Below are positions 22,861 through 34,200 of a stretch of DNA of 64,000 nucleotides, piece after piece. Every line of letters starts with the position of its first letter. The first letter of the stretch is position 1. Source of the DNA: Beaufortia kweichowensis (taxonomy: Eukaryota; Chordata; Actinopteri; Cypriniformes; Gastromyzontidae); NCBI GenBank assembly GCA_019155185.1, contig CM032806.1, forward strand, positions 1,686,001-1,750,000. The letters are read 5' to 3'. The notes beneath the pieces were generated by a model. It was given only the letters and a program-made list of their open reading frames with translations, did no database searches and was not told the origin of the DNA. The position numbers and the translations under genes were made by a program.

Positions 22861-23515
22861 ACACCATGTTTGTTCTCAAGAGAATGTTAGAAAAGAAAAA
22901 ATGCAACAGTGTGAAAATGTACTTGTGTTTGCCAAATCCACGATCTTTTAAAATCAACAGAAGCACGACGAAATAATTCAAAGACTGTTTCTGAGATCTG
23001 TGATTTTCTAGTGGAGTACGCAAATCTCAGACATAGTTCAATCAAGTACTCAATTATACAATACTTGAATGTGTGTGTCTGTTTCTTTGAGATGACGTTC
23101 ATAGATCTTTGAAACTTCTGGAAAGTAAGATTAAATGCTCTGGAGGATAACAACTTGAATGCATTTTAAAAGTGCATCAGTGATTTCTCTGCTTTTTGGA
23201 CTGTAGCCCGGGAAACAATACAGTTTTCTCAATTGGTTGTACTGACATCTGAAGTCTGTCAACAGCTGAACTACTTCCATAAAGGTATTACAATCCTCTG
23301 ATGTTCTCAGATTTTACCATAGTAATCCCACACCTGTCTTCTCTAGAGAGATCTTAACAACTGTCCTCAGGTAATAATAAAAAACCAAACCAACATCAAC
23401 AACATGAACTTAAACATTTATCACTGACCAAAAGATCTAATGAAGATTTAGAGAACCTGACAGCGGACGTTGGTTTCTTTCAGGTAGTTTTCCATGCAGT
23501 TAGTTTGATCCATGT
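22861..23515. other. AT-rich intergenic DNA
   Basis: Two overlapping minus-strand frames (22703-23023 and 22887-23153) lack codon bias. A short CTAGAGAGATCTTAACAACTG near 23343 resembles part of the unnamed dispersed family but is too short to call. Confidence 0.35.
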
Positions 23516-23519
23516 ATGC

Positions 23520-23780
23520 AGAATCTAAAGGGAAAGAGAAGTGGAGAGGTTAAAAATTCTGGATTTCCACAAGCCATAAATTGCTCTCTGTCAGGGAAAT
23601 GTAAATCAACATGGCAGAAACAGATTGATGGAGCTGCTGTGGCTGGGTGCGCTTTTATTTGAGGCTGTGCGTTAATATAGAAGGAAAGAGAGGGCTTTTA
23701 ATGTACACGCTGGTATGCATGCCGAGTATTCAATATCTCTGAGGCCAAAAGAAACATTAAACCAACCAAATTGAATTTTC
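23520..23780. promoter_or_regulatory. Candidate conserved non-coding block
   Basis: Repeat-free sequence with CCATAAATTGCTCTCTG near 23573, GGCTGTGCGTTAATATAG near 23662 and CCGAGTATTCAATATC near 23721. It is a moderate enhancer candidate. Confidence 0.33.
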
Positions 23781-25015
23781 ACAATGAAAGATTGGACTGG
23801 CAATGAGAATTTGTTTGTAATATTGTCCAAACACTCATGGTTAGTTTTTTTGTCTGGTTTTGTGGTAGAAATGTCTTAAAACAACATCAATTTATCTAAT
23901 AAGCAAAACTACATTTAGGCTTGTTTTTTAGGAAATATATATTTAATTAAATCTTGTTTTATTGCACTTTCTGTTTCTATGTTTTGAAAATAAAGCATTT
24001 GGTAGATATATGCTGTAGACAAAAAAAACAGGTCAGAAAAATAAACATAACTTAAACTATATTCTCATTTTCTCAAACAAAATTCTTGCTTCTCAAGTTA
24101 AAGTATCTTACTTTAGGATGTTGCAAAATTTAGAGCAGAAAATGTCTACAGATGAGGAAATGATATATGGCAGAGTATTGATCTTACCGCACTACAGCAC
24201 CGCTGACATTAATATGACCCTGATTTCTGCAGTGATCTGATGGTTTGTGCTCATGTGTGAAAGGTGTGCTGTGGCCTTTCCCATCTGTTGGATGCAGCTC
24301 ATTAGGATGTAACAGAGATCCTTTCCAAAACAAACCCGGCCTGCGTTCAGAGGACAGGGCTGGTGGTAAACAGCAGCGCGACATGACAGCTTCACTCTCG
24401 CTATCGATAAATCCTCTCAGCTTCACCAGCCTGTGTGCACACCTGTACGCCAGAGACAGAGTAAAGTCAGTGAAAACGCAAGCTGTCCTGTGACTCCATC
24501 ACAGCAGATGACCTGGAACCAGTACAGCAATAATCTGGAGATTGAAGCTCATGACTAAACCAATTCAAACACATCCACATTTATTGTTGGTTGATGAAAT
24601 TCATCTTTGTTTTTTATATATTAAGTATCAACTTTGTCCCTAAAATTCCCAAGGAGAACTAAAAATGGAAAGACATCAGTCAAGTGATGACATACAGTAC
24701 AGTACGTGAGAAGAAAATATAATAGTTCATCTGACTCTTGGGTAATATGAGTTTACAGTGGAGCTCTCTTCTTAAAACTCCAGAGAAGGTACATTACTGG
24801 AGACTGTTATTTTTGATTCAAGGATGTTTTCAGGAAAAAAACGAATCTGTTTAAATCTGGCTGTGCTTAAAGCAGGATTATTTAGAAAGCATCAGCGACA
24901 TAAGCGTTTCAGATGAATGTTAATAGTTCACCTGACATGTTAGCAAAACTACAGACACAATGTCCAAGCTATCCTACATTTACTAGCACCAAATTGGGAT
25001 ACTGCATCTGAATGC
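23781..25015. other. Mixed intergenic DNA
   Basis: AT-rich at 23780-24160. A GC-richer patch at 24180-24500 has three overlapping open frames (both strands), none with codon bias or splice sites. Nothing is defended here. Confidence 0.35.
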
Positions 25016-25019
25016 TTCC

Positions 25020-25205
25020 ATAAAGAACATTTAACATCCAGAAAACCTTTCTCTTTCACAAAAGATTCATTGAAAAAATGTTTTTAAGCTATAAAAAGTT
25101 TTTGAGAACCTTTGACTGAAGCGTTCCTTGGGGAACCAAAAATGGTTCTTCTATGGCATCACTGTGACAAAACGTTTAAAGCACCTTTAAATTATAAGTG
25201 TATAT
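25020..25205. mobile_element. Palindromic cyprinid repeat (AAGAACC family), diverged copy
   Basis: Blocks such as TTTGACTGAAGCGTTCCTTG, GGGAACCAAAAATGGTTCTT, CTATGGCATCACTGTGACAA and AAAGCACCTTTAAATTATAAG follow the family also seen at 32108 and 54735. The left end is eroded. Confidence 0.6.
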
Positions 25206-26690
25206 GATGGTGATCGTGGCTTTACGTCCATCATCCTCAGTTCCTTTATATATTATTATCACATCATCAGTTAAACTGTTTTAATTGTCAATCATAGTCT
25301 AAGAGTTCAAACAGAATAAGATGCAAAGTGGGCAAAAATCTCTCTTTGAGAGTATTTTCCCTTATGTTTTGTGCTTACATAAAACATGCCAGGACATAAA
25401 TTAAACATTTAAAAAACTATCAATAATTAATTTAGGTTTTCACAATGAAACATTGGACCCACCACACACCAACTAACAATTCTCTGAGCAGGAATAGTTC
25501 AACATTTATGAGTGTTTTACACTGTCACATCTCCAGTTTCAGCAACAAACAGAGAAAAAAGGATTTTCTCAGGAAACGAAATGGAATTCATGCAAAGATG
25601 TCCATGCCATCCCGATCACAGTGGGATTTGTTCTCCTAAACCTCATGTAATAGACACAGACGTCCTGCTGTGTGCAGATGAAAACACTGTAAAACTGGCT
25701 CTTATCCAGTTATTATCATTATAACTGAAGCCACCTGCTGTCAGCTTCACTTAATTATATAATTATATGTTCATTTGAGGATATTCTAAATCTTTCATTT
25801 CATTTGCCTTGTTTCTTTTTCATCTTAAGGGATGTTTTACAAACAAACTTTTTTTTTAAATATAGTAAAATTTTCATTAATGATTCGAATACCTGTCTTA
25901 TATGGGGAACGTGACTTATGTCCAAATTTAAATTAATTTAGATTTTTTTTGTGGCTTGAATGTGTTTTCACTATGACACTCAACTAGTCAAGCGAATAAC
26001 TGGATTAAATGCATATTTACAACCAACATCCGATTACACAAAAAACTCTTCAAAGGGTTAACAAAACAAAACAGATTTGATTAAACCCTCAGGTCAGGAC
26101 ACACAACATCATACATTCTACTCTTCTTGATCTCACCAATAATGCATCGATCACAGAAACAAAAACACGACAAATTCTTTAAAATTAATTCCCATTAATT
26201 ATTTGATTTATGCATTTTAGTCCTGTAACGGTATAAAATGGACAAGCATTCCACAAATTCAGATGACATGTACAAACATTTCAAAATATTCTTCAACAAA
26301 GATTTCTGAGACGAACCAAACCAAGCAACTTTCAGATTAACCACATCATTTAAAACTTAAATCTAAAGAGAAAAAACTACATGAAAATTGGAAAATAATG
26401 ACAAGGCTGAGATTCTAATTTCTGCAGTCGCATACAGCATTGTAAACAATATTTACAGTACTTTATAACATTATTGACTTATTCCTACTGGTTTTTATGC
26501 ATGAAAACAAAATATTGTGGGATTAGTGAAAAATACTCAGATATATTCAAAAAAAGCAACGTAAAGCAACCTAAAACTAAGGTGAAGGCTTTCTTCAGAT
26601 ACTTTAAAATATTTTTATTAAAATTAAATATATTACTTGGTCTACTGTACTATGTTTATTAGAAAACAAAAATAACGTTCAAAAACTCAA
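25206..26690. other. AT-rich intergenic DNA, nothing recognised
   Basis: Long AT-rich stretch with scattered short frames (for example 25445-25724 and 26474-26662 on the + strand). No repeat ends, splice sites or coding bias. Confidence 0.4.
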
Positions 26691-26697
26691 TAGAAAA

Positions 26698-26738
26698 CCA
26701 TATTCCCAGGTATGACTTACATATTCCCAGGTATCTCT
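26698..26738. repeat. Short tandem duplication CATATTCCCAGGTAT
   Basis: CATATTCCCAGGTAT occurs twice in about 37 bases, separated by GACTTA. It is probably a slippage duplication. Confidence 0.8.
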
Positions 26739-26744
26739 CTTCTC

Positions 26745-27240
26745 AGTTGGGCTTTACGTTTTATTTATTATTAATAGTAATTTTTAATGTACATGATAGT
26801 GAGGAAAGAAAGGATGAACAGGTGCTTACTGTCAAAGAAGTAAAAGGTTTTCAGATTACGTCATCGTGATGTCATTGACGTCATACACTGAAGTGGAGCA
26901 GGCCTCCTTTCTTTACAACGTGATCTTTACTCGGGTCCACTTCCAAACAATTGCTTGTAAAAATATTCAATCAGACTTTATCAACAAGTAAAGTGCATCA
27001 GTGTAAGGTATATTAGAGAATACCCGTATAGTACCACGTAACACCACAAGTAATGTTTATGCTTTAGTGTACTGACGGTGCTTTATAATCATTTGATCTG
27101 TATTTACCTGCAGTACAAAGCAATGTATAAAAGAAGGATCAATTTGCAGATTTAACTTCGATAAAATGTAAATACACCTCTTTACCCAACGTGTTTTTCT
27201 ATCCCGCCAGTGTTGTGTTGTGACAAACTGATCCAAACAT
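26745..27240. other. Unique AT-rich DNA before the minisatellite
   Basis: Contains TTACGTCATCGTGATGTCA and TTGACGTCATACACTG near 26855-26890, two CRE-like ACGTCA cores within about 30 bases. No gene. Confidence 0.35.
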
Positions 27241-27246
27241 TTCAGA

Positions 27247-27508
27247 GCGCGAGTGAACTGCGTCGAACGATTCAGCGCGCGAGTGAACTGCGTCGAACGA
27301 TTCAGCGCGCGAGTGAACTGCGTCGAACGATTCAGCGCGCTTGAGTGAACGATTCGAAGCGCGCGAGTGAACTGCGTCGAACGATTCAGCGCGCGAGTGA
27401 ACTGCGTCGAACGATTCAGCGCGCGAGTGAACTGCGTCGAACGATTCAGCGCGCGAGTGAACTGCGTCGAACGATTCAGCGCGAGTGAACTGCGTCAAAC
27501 GATTCAGC
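27247..27508. repeat. CpG-rich 30-bp minisatellite
   Basis: The unit begins GCGCGAGTGAACTGCG and ends with CGATTCAGC, 30 bases in all. Eight copies are seen: three at 27247-27336, then a deleted variant (27337-27358), then four perfect copies at 27361-27480 and a 28-base copy to 27508. Degenerate pieces continue to about 27565. Because the unit is a multiple of three and lacks stops, both strands stay open: minus gives repeats of AESFDAVHSR and plus gives repeats of NCVERFSARV. There is no start context, splice signal or unique coding flank, so it is not called a gene. Confidence 0.95.
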
Positions 27509-27565
27509 GCGCGGATGAAAGAATCAGAAAGAATCTAAAGAATCAGTGCGCGAGCGAACCGATTT

Positions 27566-28550
27566 TTTTTATTAAACAGTACAACAATCAAACAATTAAG
27601 ACAATACAATTGTTGCCAGGATAAAAAAGAAAATACAATTACATATGAAGAAGACACAAAGGACGAAAATAAAGATACAGTTTTTAATGCTTTCAAATGA
27701 ACAGAACTTTGGATAGTTTCTATATACTTGTCTAAGTCCACTTTGAATAAAGGAAAGAGAGGTTTAGAGACTTTTGTTTGTGAATGAGCTGTTATCTCTC
27801 ATAAAGACATGCTTTTATATGTTTTAAACACTGAATTCAATGACACAATTCACAAGTCAGGCAATTCTGGTATACCATCTAATATTTTCTAAAATTATAG
27901 CTTTGAACATTTTTGTAGGCTATATGTAGTGTAATCTGTAGTTGATTATAGTCTTTACAGTCTGTAAATGAATATGTGTACATCAGAACATGATTAAGAA
28001 CCATCTTTAAACTGTATCTCTCACAACTTCACCAAAGGTTACACTGGTCATTCCAGAAAAAAACATGGTTTCATTTGTGTTTGATTGTGTTTTTTTAAAC
28101 AATAAAAATGTGCTACAAATACACACAAAAGAAACCTGTTGTTAGAGAAAATAAAATGTTCATAACACTGTATCCACCTCCTTTTAAAATGATCGCTACA
28201 TCCTTTTGTTTTGGAAAAACAACTCAAAAGGTTTCAGAGAATGTACCTTGAATATAAGTGTATTCTGTCATGTTCAATTATCAAATTGCATTCCTTTTTG
28301 CTTAAAATTACACAAAGATTTATGCTTACAACAAGAGAAAAAGAGCTGTCAATGGAATAAGATGAATGACATAAATATTCAGGGTACGTTGTCTAAAAGC
28401 AAGTCTTAATATAAATTTAGCTTCACAGGTAAATTGATCTTGTTGAAGTGATGTTTGGATATTCTTACTTGACGAGAATGCAAAGAATAGATTTTTCTTC
28501 TCAGTGTTTATATATATATTAGACAGACAGATGCAATGCACCAGTCTGCA
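27566..28550. other. AT-rich intergenic DNA, nothing recognised
   Basis: AT-rich, with poly-A and poly-T runs and short frames only. No repeat boundary seen apart from the degenerate end of the minisatellite. Confidence 0.4.
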
Positions 28551-28559
28551 TGTATGCAT

Positions 28560-28890
28560 AACTTTACATGTGTGTCAGCTAGACCGGCTCCAGCTGCACG
28601 GGTCATGACACCAACACGTATACGACTCAGACACCTCGAGGCAATTTGTCGAAGCCTGTTGCCATATGTATCTCGGGCTTTCCCTGGGGTCTGTCCCACA
28701 TGGTGCTGTCACGGCATGCAGACTCAGAGGTTGCAGGGGACACGCCGGCTCCTCTGGTCATGCTGATATTTGCGTCGTCGGCTGACAGCTGGCGGCGCGC
28801 ACGCACGTACACGCGTGCTGTCATTGTGTTGGCTCTGAGATGTACAATGACAGGGTTTCACTGTGAATCTGGCTTCAGGACAGGTGTGAG
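28560..28890. promoter_or_regulatory. GC- and CpG-rich candidate conserved non-coding block
   Basis: This block stands out from its AT-rich flanks. It contains GACAGCTGGCGGCGCGCACG near 28784 (E-box CAGCTG), GACACCTCGAGGCAATTTG near 28629 (CTCGAG palindrome) and GTTGCCATATGTATCTCGG (CATATG E-box) near 28659. Four frames of 63-107 codons, on both strands, are open across it. None shows codon bias, and their overlap argues against coding. It could be an enhancer or an exon of an unannotated transcript. Confidence 0.4.
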
Positions 28891-29750
28891 ACAAGTCAAG
28901 CACCTGTGTATATACTGTGTGGTAGCTATATACAGCAGACTTTTTTTAATAGTATGTAATAATGATTAGTACACAACAGCACTACATAGATACTGTATAT
29001 ATGCACAGTAAATCGAAAAATGTATGGTTAAATAATTTATGGTAATTTTTTTATTTATTATCTAATTTAATGCAAAAAGTAAAGCAAGAGCCTGTGCTTA
29101 ATAAATAACCAAAAACAATTGACAACATTGTAGGATACTGCTTTTAAAAATGCTAGGAAGTATACACGGCCAAGAAGAGTGTGTCTCGGTATGATACAGT
29201 ACCCAGAATCTAATAACCGCCATGACGGTTTTTGTGAATAAACGAGTAAAGTCAACAGTCATTTCTGGGGCATTCTCACTAGTTTTGCTCTAAGCAGAGC
29301 TCATGAGGACAGTACATACGCTTGAATAATTTATCAAGCATAAACGATACAAAATGTTTTCTCTTTGCTGTTTTGTTTTTCCCACATGACATCCCATAGA
29401 AAACAACGAGACCTTGAGAGCTATAGTGTTGTGTAAGTAGCTGCCGCTGTCTGGATCAGTCTTTGATAAAGCAATACAAACTGTACACAAGCCCAGCTTT
29501 TTTCTGCTCAATGTCAAAAGCACTTGTTCCGGCAGCTACATTTCCACAAATCGAAATTGCTTTTGCACGTACCGTACTGTTGCTATGGCGATCACCAGAC
29601 AAAAGGAAAAACATAGATTTTGATTTCTTTTCTACTGTATATACAAAAACTATATATATAAAAAATGTCTTGCATATATCTCTCCATGGCTCTGTGCAGG
29701 ACGTCTGCAAACATTTGTCACCCCGCCAACGTATTGATTTCTCATTGTTT
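28891..29750. other. AT-rich intergenic DNA, nothing recognised
   Basis: AT-rich and without repeat ends. Several opposing open frames of 60-100 codons (29067-29765) overlap each other and have no coding support. Confidence 0.38.
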
Positions 29751-29754
29751 CTTC

Positions 29755-30075
29755 TTTTTACATAAACTACTGTGTCTCTACTGTGTTATCTCCAGATCTG
29801 CGTGTTCGTACACAACACTGAAATTAAAGTCGCCCGCAGGCCGCCGCTGCTCACAGTGGGTTAGTTTCCAGCCTCCTATTACTGTATGACAAATATGAAC
29901 CGGAATTCATTTTCCCCTACAGACAACTGCTAGATTCAATAGCTGATTAGCCAGTCGCTTGTTCTCGCCTGCTTTTATTACATTAATGACAAAGGAATTA
30001 ATGAAGTTTTAATGCATTGATGAGACGATTAATTCATTAAGCAATCAAGAACGGGGAAGGTCAGAGAAAGCGTGT
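29755..30075. promoter_or_regulatory. Strong candidate conserved non-coding block, ATTA-dense
   Basis: The 3' half (29975-30045) packs at least six TAAT/ATTA cores into about 70 bases: ATTACATTAATGAC, GGAATTAATGAAG, TTTTAATGCATTGATG and GACGATTAATTCATTAAG. The 5' half is GC-richer (GCAGGCCGCCGCTGC near 29836). Such ATTA clustering with sharp borders is characteristic of homeodomain-bound developmental enhancers. Conservation is inferred and not measured. Confidence 0.48.
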
Positions 30076-30399
30076 TTACAGTATATTCTTTAGATGATGT
30101 AGACATGTTTTTCTATGATTTATAAACATACTAAAGGTTTCTAATACCAAAAGAACTAAAGAACCGAATATTTACATGAGAATTGTAACTATTACAAATA
30201 TTACATTGACTTCAGTCCTTTCAGAACGAACAATTTCTTTAGTACTTTTGAGAAAGAACAGAAATTTTGTAATAATCAGATATTGTTGTGAACAACTGGC
30301 AGGGCCTTGAAGTCAAAAAGCTTAAGATCCACTAGTCTAGGTCGAAAGCAGAAAGATGCCATAAAAGTTGTCTAGCACAGGCATTCGTCCAAACCTGAG
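30076..30399. other. AT-rich DNA, nothing recognised
   Basis: AT-rich and without a defended feature. Confidence 0.4.
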
Positions 30400-30740
30400 C
30401 TGTTGTTTCATCCGTCCATGACAAAATTCAGATGCCGCAACATGTTGTTTATGTGCCGAGCTGCACGGAGGAGACAGCAGCGCTTGCCGCAAAGTTTTGA
30501 TTTATTAAACAACTCGCCTTGCAACCACTGCACATTTCCCCATGCACATTACAGAGAAAGCAGAGACATGGTGCGGCATATCCACCCAGCCACAAATTAC
30601 ACCAGAATGAAAACACACACCGAGGTACCTGCTCATGAAATGTTGCTGCTGAGAGACGTGAAATTCTGCTTGCACACGTGTGTGGTCCTCTGCTACACTT
30701 CTTCCTTATGTACTGTACTCTTAAGACTTCTGTAAGAAAA
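30400..30740. promoter_or_regulatory. Weak candidate non-coding block
   Basis: A GC-richer, repeat-free stretch. Opposing frames of 110 and 119 codons (+ 30403-30735, - 30449-30808) both stay open, and neither has codon bias. Kept as possible non-coding function only. Confidence 0.28.
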
Positions 30741-30744
30741 AGAA

Positions 30745-30875
30745 ATGACAGATGAGATCTTTCTGTTGTTTCTTCTAGAAAGGAATAAAATTGAGAGCAG
30801 TTGGACAAGTGTCTGCTCCATTCAGAAGAGATCTCAACAAACTGAGCTCAGATGTTGAGTGTGTTAAGATCTTAA
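30745..30875 (+). repeat. Unnamed dispersed repeat family, copy 2 (partial)
   Basis: GACAGATGAGATCTTTCTG, CTTCTAGAAAGG, CAGAAGAGATCTCAACAAAC and TGAGCTCAGATGTTGAGTG follow the order of the family at 60440 and 41070. The central TTTCTCCTGAGAAA part is missing. Confidence 0.5.
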
Positions 30876-31185
30876 AAACAATAATGTTACAGAGATGTGC
30901 AAATGTTTTCTCTTAAAAAATGACATTAACATTGTTTTTGAGAGTGTTGTGCCCACGTTCACAAATCACCATGCAACTCAAACCTGAAACCAGTTTTGAG
31001 AAGTTTGACATCAGGTGTCTTCCTACAGCACTTTTCCAAAATATCCAAACCAGACTTGAGATTAATGCAACAAGACAGGGAAAGATCAGACAGCACCTGT
31101 CAGTAAAGAGCTGTTGTCATTTAACACCTGAGACCCATCAGATCCTCGAGGGACACACACCAGCCCCGTCAGATGGAGGCAAGGT
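30876..31185. other. Unique DNA, nothing recognised
   Basis: Mixed composition. A 90-codon + strand frame (30920-31192) has no supporting splice or codon evidence. Confidence 0.35.
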
Positions 31186-31189
31186 GACG

Positions 31190-31570
31190 TGAAAATGTTT
31201 TTTGTGCCGATCAGCCCGCTCTCACGTTTACAGCCCTGTGTTTTTCCAGGGTTCTGGCACCTTGCTTTTCCACCTGACTGCGATTGAAGACAGGCGGGGA
31301 AATATGCAGAGAGTTATCGTCAGGTGAATGCTGAAGGAGGGGAGGCAGATAGATTGCTGTTGTCACCCCTTTTCCATTTATTTACCCTTGGCCCTTATCG
31401 CGCTCACCGTGCTAACACAGGCGGCCAAATACAACGGTGTCACAATTAGAATCGGGATGGACTTGTGTAATGAGAAAAGAGGAAATAGTGAAGCGAGGCG
31501 CTGGGAGACGAGCTCGGCTCTTTTAATGACACAATTTACTGCTACTAGGAATTATAGAATAATGTCTTAC
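31190..31570. promoter_or_regulatory. Strong candidate conserved non-coding block
   Basis: Balanced composition with sharp borders to AT-rich flanks. Motif-like parts include CCTGACTGCGATTGAAG near 31273, CCTTGGCCCTTATCGCGC near 31386, GTCACAATTAGAATCGGG near 31439 and CTCTTTTAATGACACAATTTAC near 31516. No repeat or coding signature. Confidence 0.45.
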
Positions 31571-32100
31571 TGTGAAATACCTTTAGTCTAATGTTTAATA
31601 AAATATAGATAAAATGTCATTATGTATCCGGGGGTGCTCTTGCATATTGCATGGAGATCCTGTATTAGATTTTGCCAAAACTGATGTAAAGATCAAGAAT
31701 ACAAATCTAACAGTGAACTGTGTTTCAGTTGAACGTTTGCATGTATTTTTATGTTCTTTAAAATACTAAAATATGTAGGTGTCTAACAAAAGTAAGAGAG
31801 ATGAAAACATTAAACATATGGCACACTTAATTGATTGTTTGATGCATGATCGATGTTTAAGTGAATCCACAGGAGTAAAATGGTTTTCTGTGAATACAGA
31901 TCCATTCTTTGAGTTCTTAGAAGAAAATGTAATTTCTCAGAGATTGCTCTTTCATATTTCTTCACAACTTATGTTGCATTTCATTAAAGTAGTACCTTTC
32001 CACAGATGTTTCTCCTCAAATGCACTGAAAGAAATAAAATAGACAACTTGTGATACATTAAGAGAATAAAGCTATAGAATTCATGTAACAAATCTCAGAT
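31571..32100. other. AT-rich DNA, nothing recognised
   Basis: AT-rich, with one 87-codon + strand frame (31779-32042) lacking any coding support. Confidence 0.4.
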
Positions 32101-32107
32101 ATACTCC

Positions 32108-32260
32108 TGAAAATAAAGGTGCTTCACGATGCCATAGACGAGCCATTAACAACCAGAGAACATTTATGTTTCACAAAAGATATTTTGTAGTGCAAAAAGG
32201 TTCTTTAGACTCTAAAATGGTAAGAAAGAAATTACTATTTTAGGAACATTTGACAGAAAA
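32108..32260. mobile_element. Palindromic cyprinid repeat (AAGAACC family), partial copy
   Basis: GAAAATAAAGGTGCTTCACG, ATGCCATAGACGAGCC, TTTGTAGTGCAAAAAGGTTC and TTAGACTCTAAAATGGTAAG match, in order, the element at 54735-54951. The distal inverted end is missing. Confidence 0.6.
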
Positions 32261-32569
32261 ATTCATGAGAAACTTGATGAGAATGAGATCTCTTGTGAAA
32301 CTCTAAAGGAGATTTCTCAAAAGAAACGTCTTATGCAAATTTCTACATCTGATGTCCATATAAATCGCATTGCTGTCTGGAAAAATCTATTGAAATATTA
32401 GTAGATTTCATCTGTATATTGACATTAATATTTTTTGTGAATGTATATTTACAAGGGAATACTTTTAAAGCAGAATAGAAGGCGACATACAGTATTTGCA
32501 AAATGACATTGACTGACTCTAACAACTATGAAAATGACTTTCTCTGACTAATAAAAAAAGCAAAGCTCT

Positions 32570-32850
32570 TCTTCCTCACTCCAGACAGTATTCATCTCTG
32601 AGCCGGACCTGTGAGCCGCATGCACAAGATGTTATTCTGTACGAAAGGGAACGCTTATGGAGCACAATATCGTCTTTGTGTGAATATGTGGTGTGTTTGG
32701 GTGTCTGAGGTGCACTCTGGACTTTAAAACATCTATTTGTTTGCTCGATTAGGTTGGCATACAGTATTTGCACGGCTCTCCTGATTCCATTTACCCTAAT
32801 AACCGTCCAGCAACAGACTCAGGGAGGCTTGAAAATCAAACAAAGAAATG
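32570..32850. promoter_or_regulatory. Candidate conserved non-coding block
   Basis: Repeat-free sequence with CGCATGCACAAGATG near 32617, GCACAATATCGTC (a SOX-like ACAAT core) near 32660 and TTACCCTAATAACCG near 32791. Moderate enhancer candidate. Confidence 0.35.
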
Positions 32851-33925
32851 AGCTGTTTTATGGGACTGTATAAAGGACTTCTTTAGCCTGTTATTCAGCA
32901 AACAAAGACGTGTTACTATTCAAGTGATTTTCACACTTTTATCGGTATTAAAGTAAATCGGTATCAAAGTACTTATATAATTGTTTTATTTAATCATCAC
33001 AATTGTAAATGCGGAAAATCAAATAAATGCAGTACATCAATTAAGATTTGCATTATGAAATCATATAATACATACAATGTTTACAGTCATGAAATCTAAA
33101 ACATACAGTAACACGCATAAAAACAGAACTGCTAATTTCTTTCTTTTAATTTTGGGTATTTTTTTATCTGACTTGCAACATACAGTATACAGTTTGTACA
33201 GTGTAAAAGTACAGTTCATGGAAACCCAACGTGCGTGTGTGTGAAATCATTTGTTTAATCAAACATTTCTTTGTCAATCTCTGGCTGCATCACTAAAGAA
33301 AAATCAGGAATGCAAGAAACGGTCGACACAGCGTTTCTAAAGAAACAATGTTTTCTGGGGAGACGGCCAAGATGCAAATGACAGTCACTTCTTGTTTTGT
33401 CAATATGTACCTGTGAAATATTGGCAAGGTTAAAGATAGAGACTCCTTTCTCTCTTTGTTCTTTTCCTAAAATGAAAAGAAAATATTGATGCTCAGCAAA
33501 TATGCCTGACTTCAGAGTGACATCAATCTTTCATCAGACCAACACTTCTCAGTTCATCCTCTCTGGATGTTTCCTTTAACATTTCATCTCGTCTTTGCTC
33601 TGGAACAATCCAGAAGATGATTTTACCAACTTAGCGGTTCACAAGTCCAGACGTGCCCTCTGTCAGCTGGAAACACAAGACAGCGAGAAGCCTTCTCTTC
33701 TGTATGCGGGTCACTTCATATAGACGACACCCAGGTCCAGTCAGCATGACAGAATAACACGAGTCTGATGATTGTTTGTTTTAAAATCATCAATCACATC
33801 ACTAATAAAGCAGCAGCATTACACAAATGATCCCAGGTAAATTATCCCGGGTAATGGGTCATATCACATATTTGATTTATTTAAGATTTTTCTAAATTGT
33901 TGATTATTGCTGACAATGTGTTGTA
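32851..33925. other. AT-rich intergenic DNA, nothing recognised
   Basis: AT-rich with no repeat ends. A somewhat GC-richer portion around 33640-33740 lacks distinctive motifs. Confidence 0.38.
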
Positions 33926-33929
33926 ACAT

Positions 33930-34200
33930 TCTTAAACTCATTTATTTCTCCTAGACATCAATGTGCTTAAATGGAAAGCAAATGGAAACTTCACAAAGTC
34001 TCATCTCTGTCTCAGATATTTCTCCTGAGAAAAAGAGTCACAAATGTCTCTGTCATTAGAGTTTCAGAAGAGATCTTAACAATGACACAAACTCAACTCA
34101 AAATCTGAGCAAATCTGAAACAAAATCTGAGCAAAGAGCAAAAACATTTTCCTCTGGGATGATGCATTGAAGGTATCAAAAGGCCAAAGTATTTTGTAAG
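33930..34200 (+). repeat. Unnamed dispersed repeat family, copy 3
   Basis: It contains TTTCTCCTAGACATCAATG, GGAAAGCAAATGGAAACTTC, CAGATATTTCTCCTGAGAAA, TAGAGTTTCAGAAGAGATC and ATTTTCCTCTGGGATGATG in order. It is the best match to the 60440-60836 copy, sharing both the start and a 3' block. Confidence 0.7.

Noticed and set aside
27247..27508. CRISPR-like array
   Set aside because: Units are directly adjacent without unique spacers, and the genome is vertebrate.
27199..27624. Repeat-encoded proteins on both strands
   Set aside because: The open frames follow from a 30-bp unit without stops; no unique coding flank or splice site.
28627..28969. Four overlapping frames of 60-107 codons
   Set aside because: They overlap on both strands in a CpG-rich stretch and none has codon bias.
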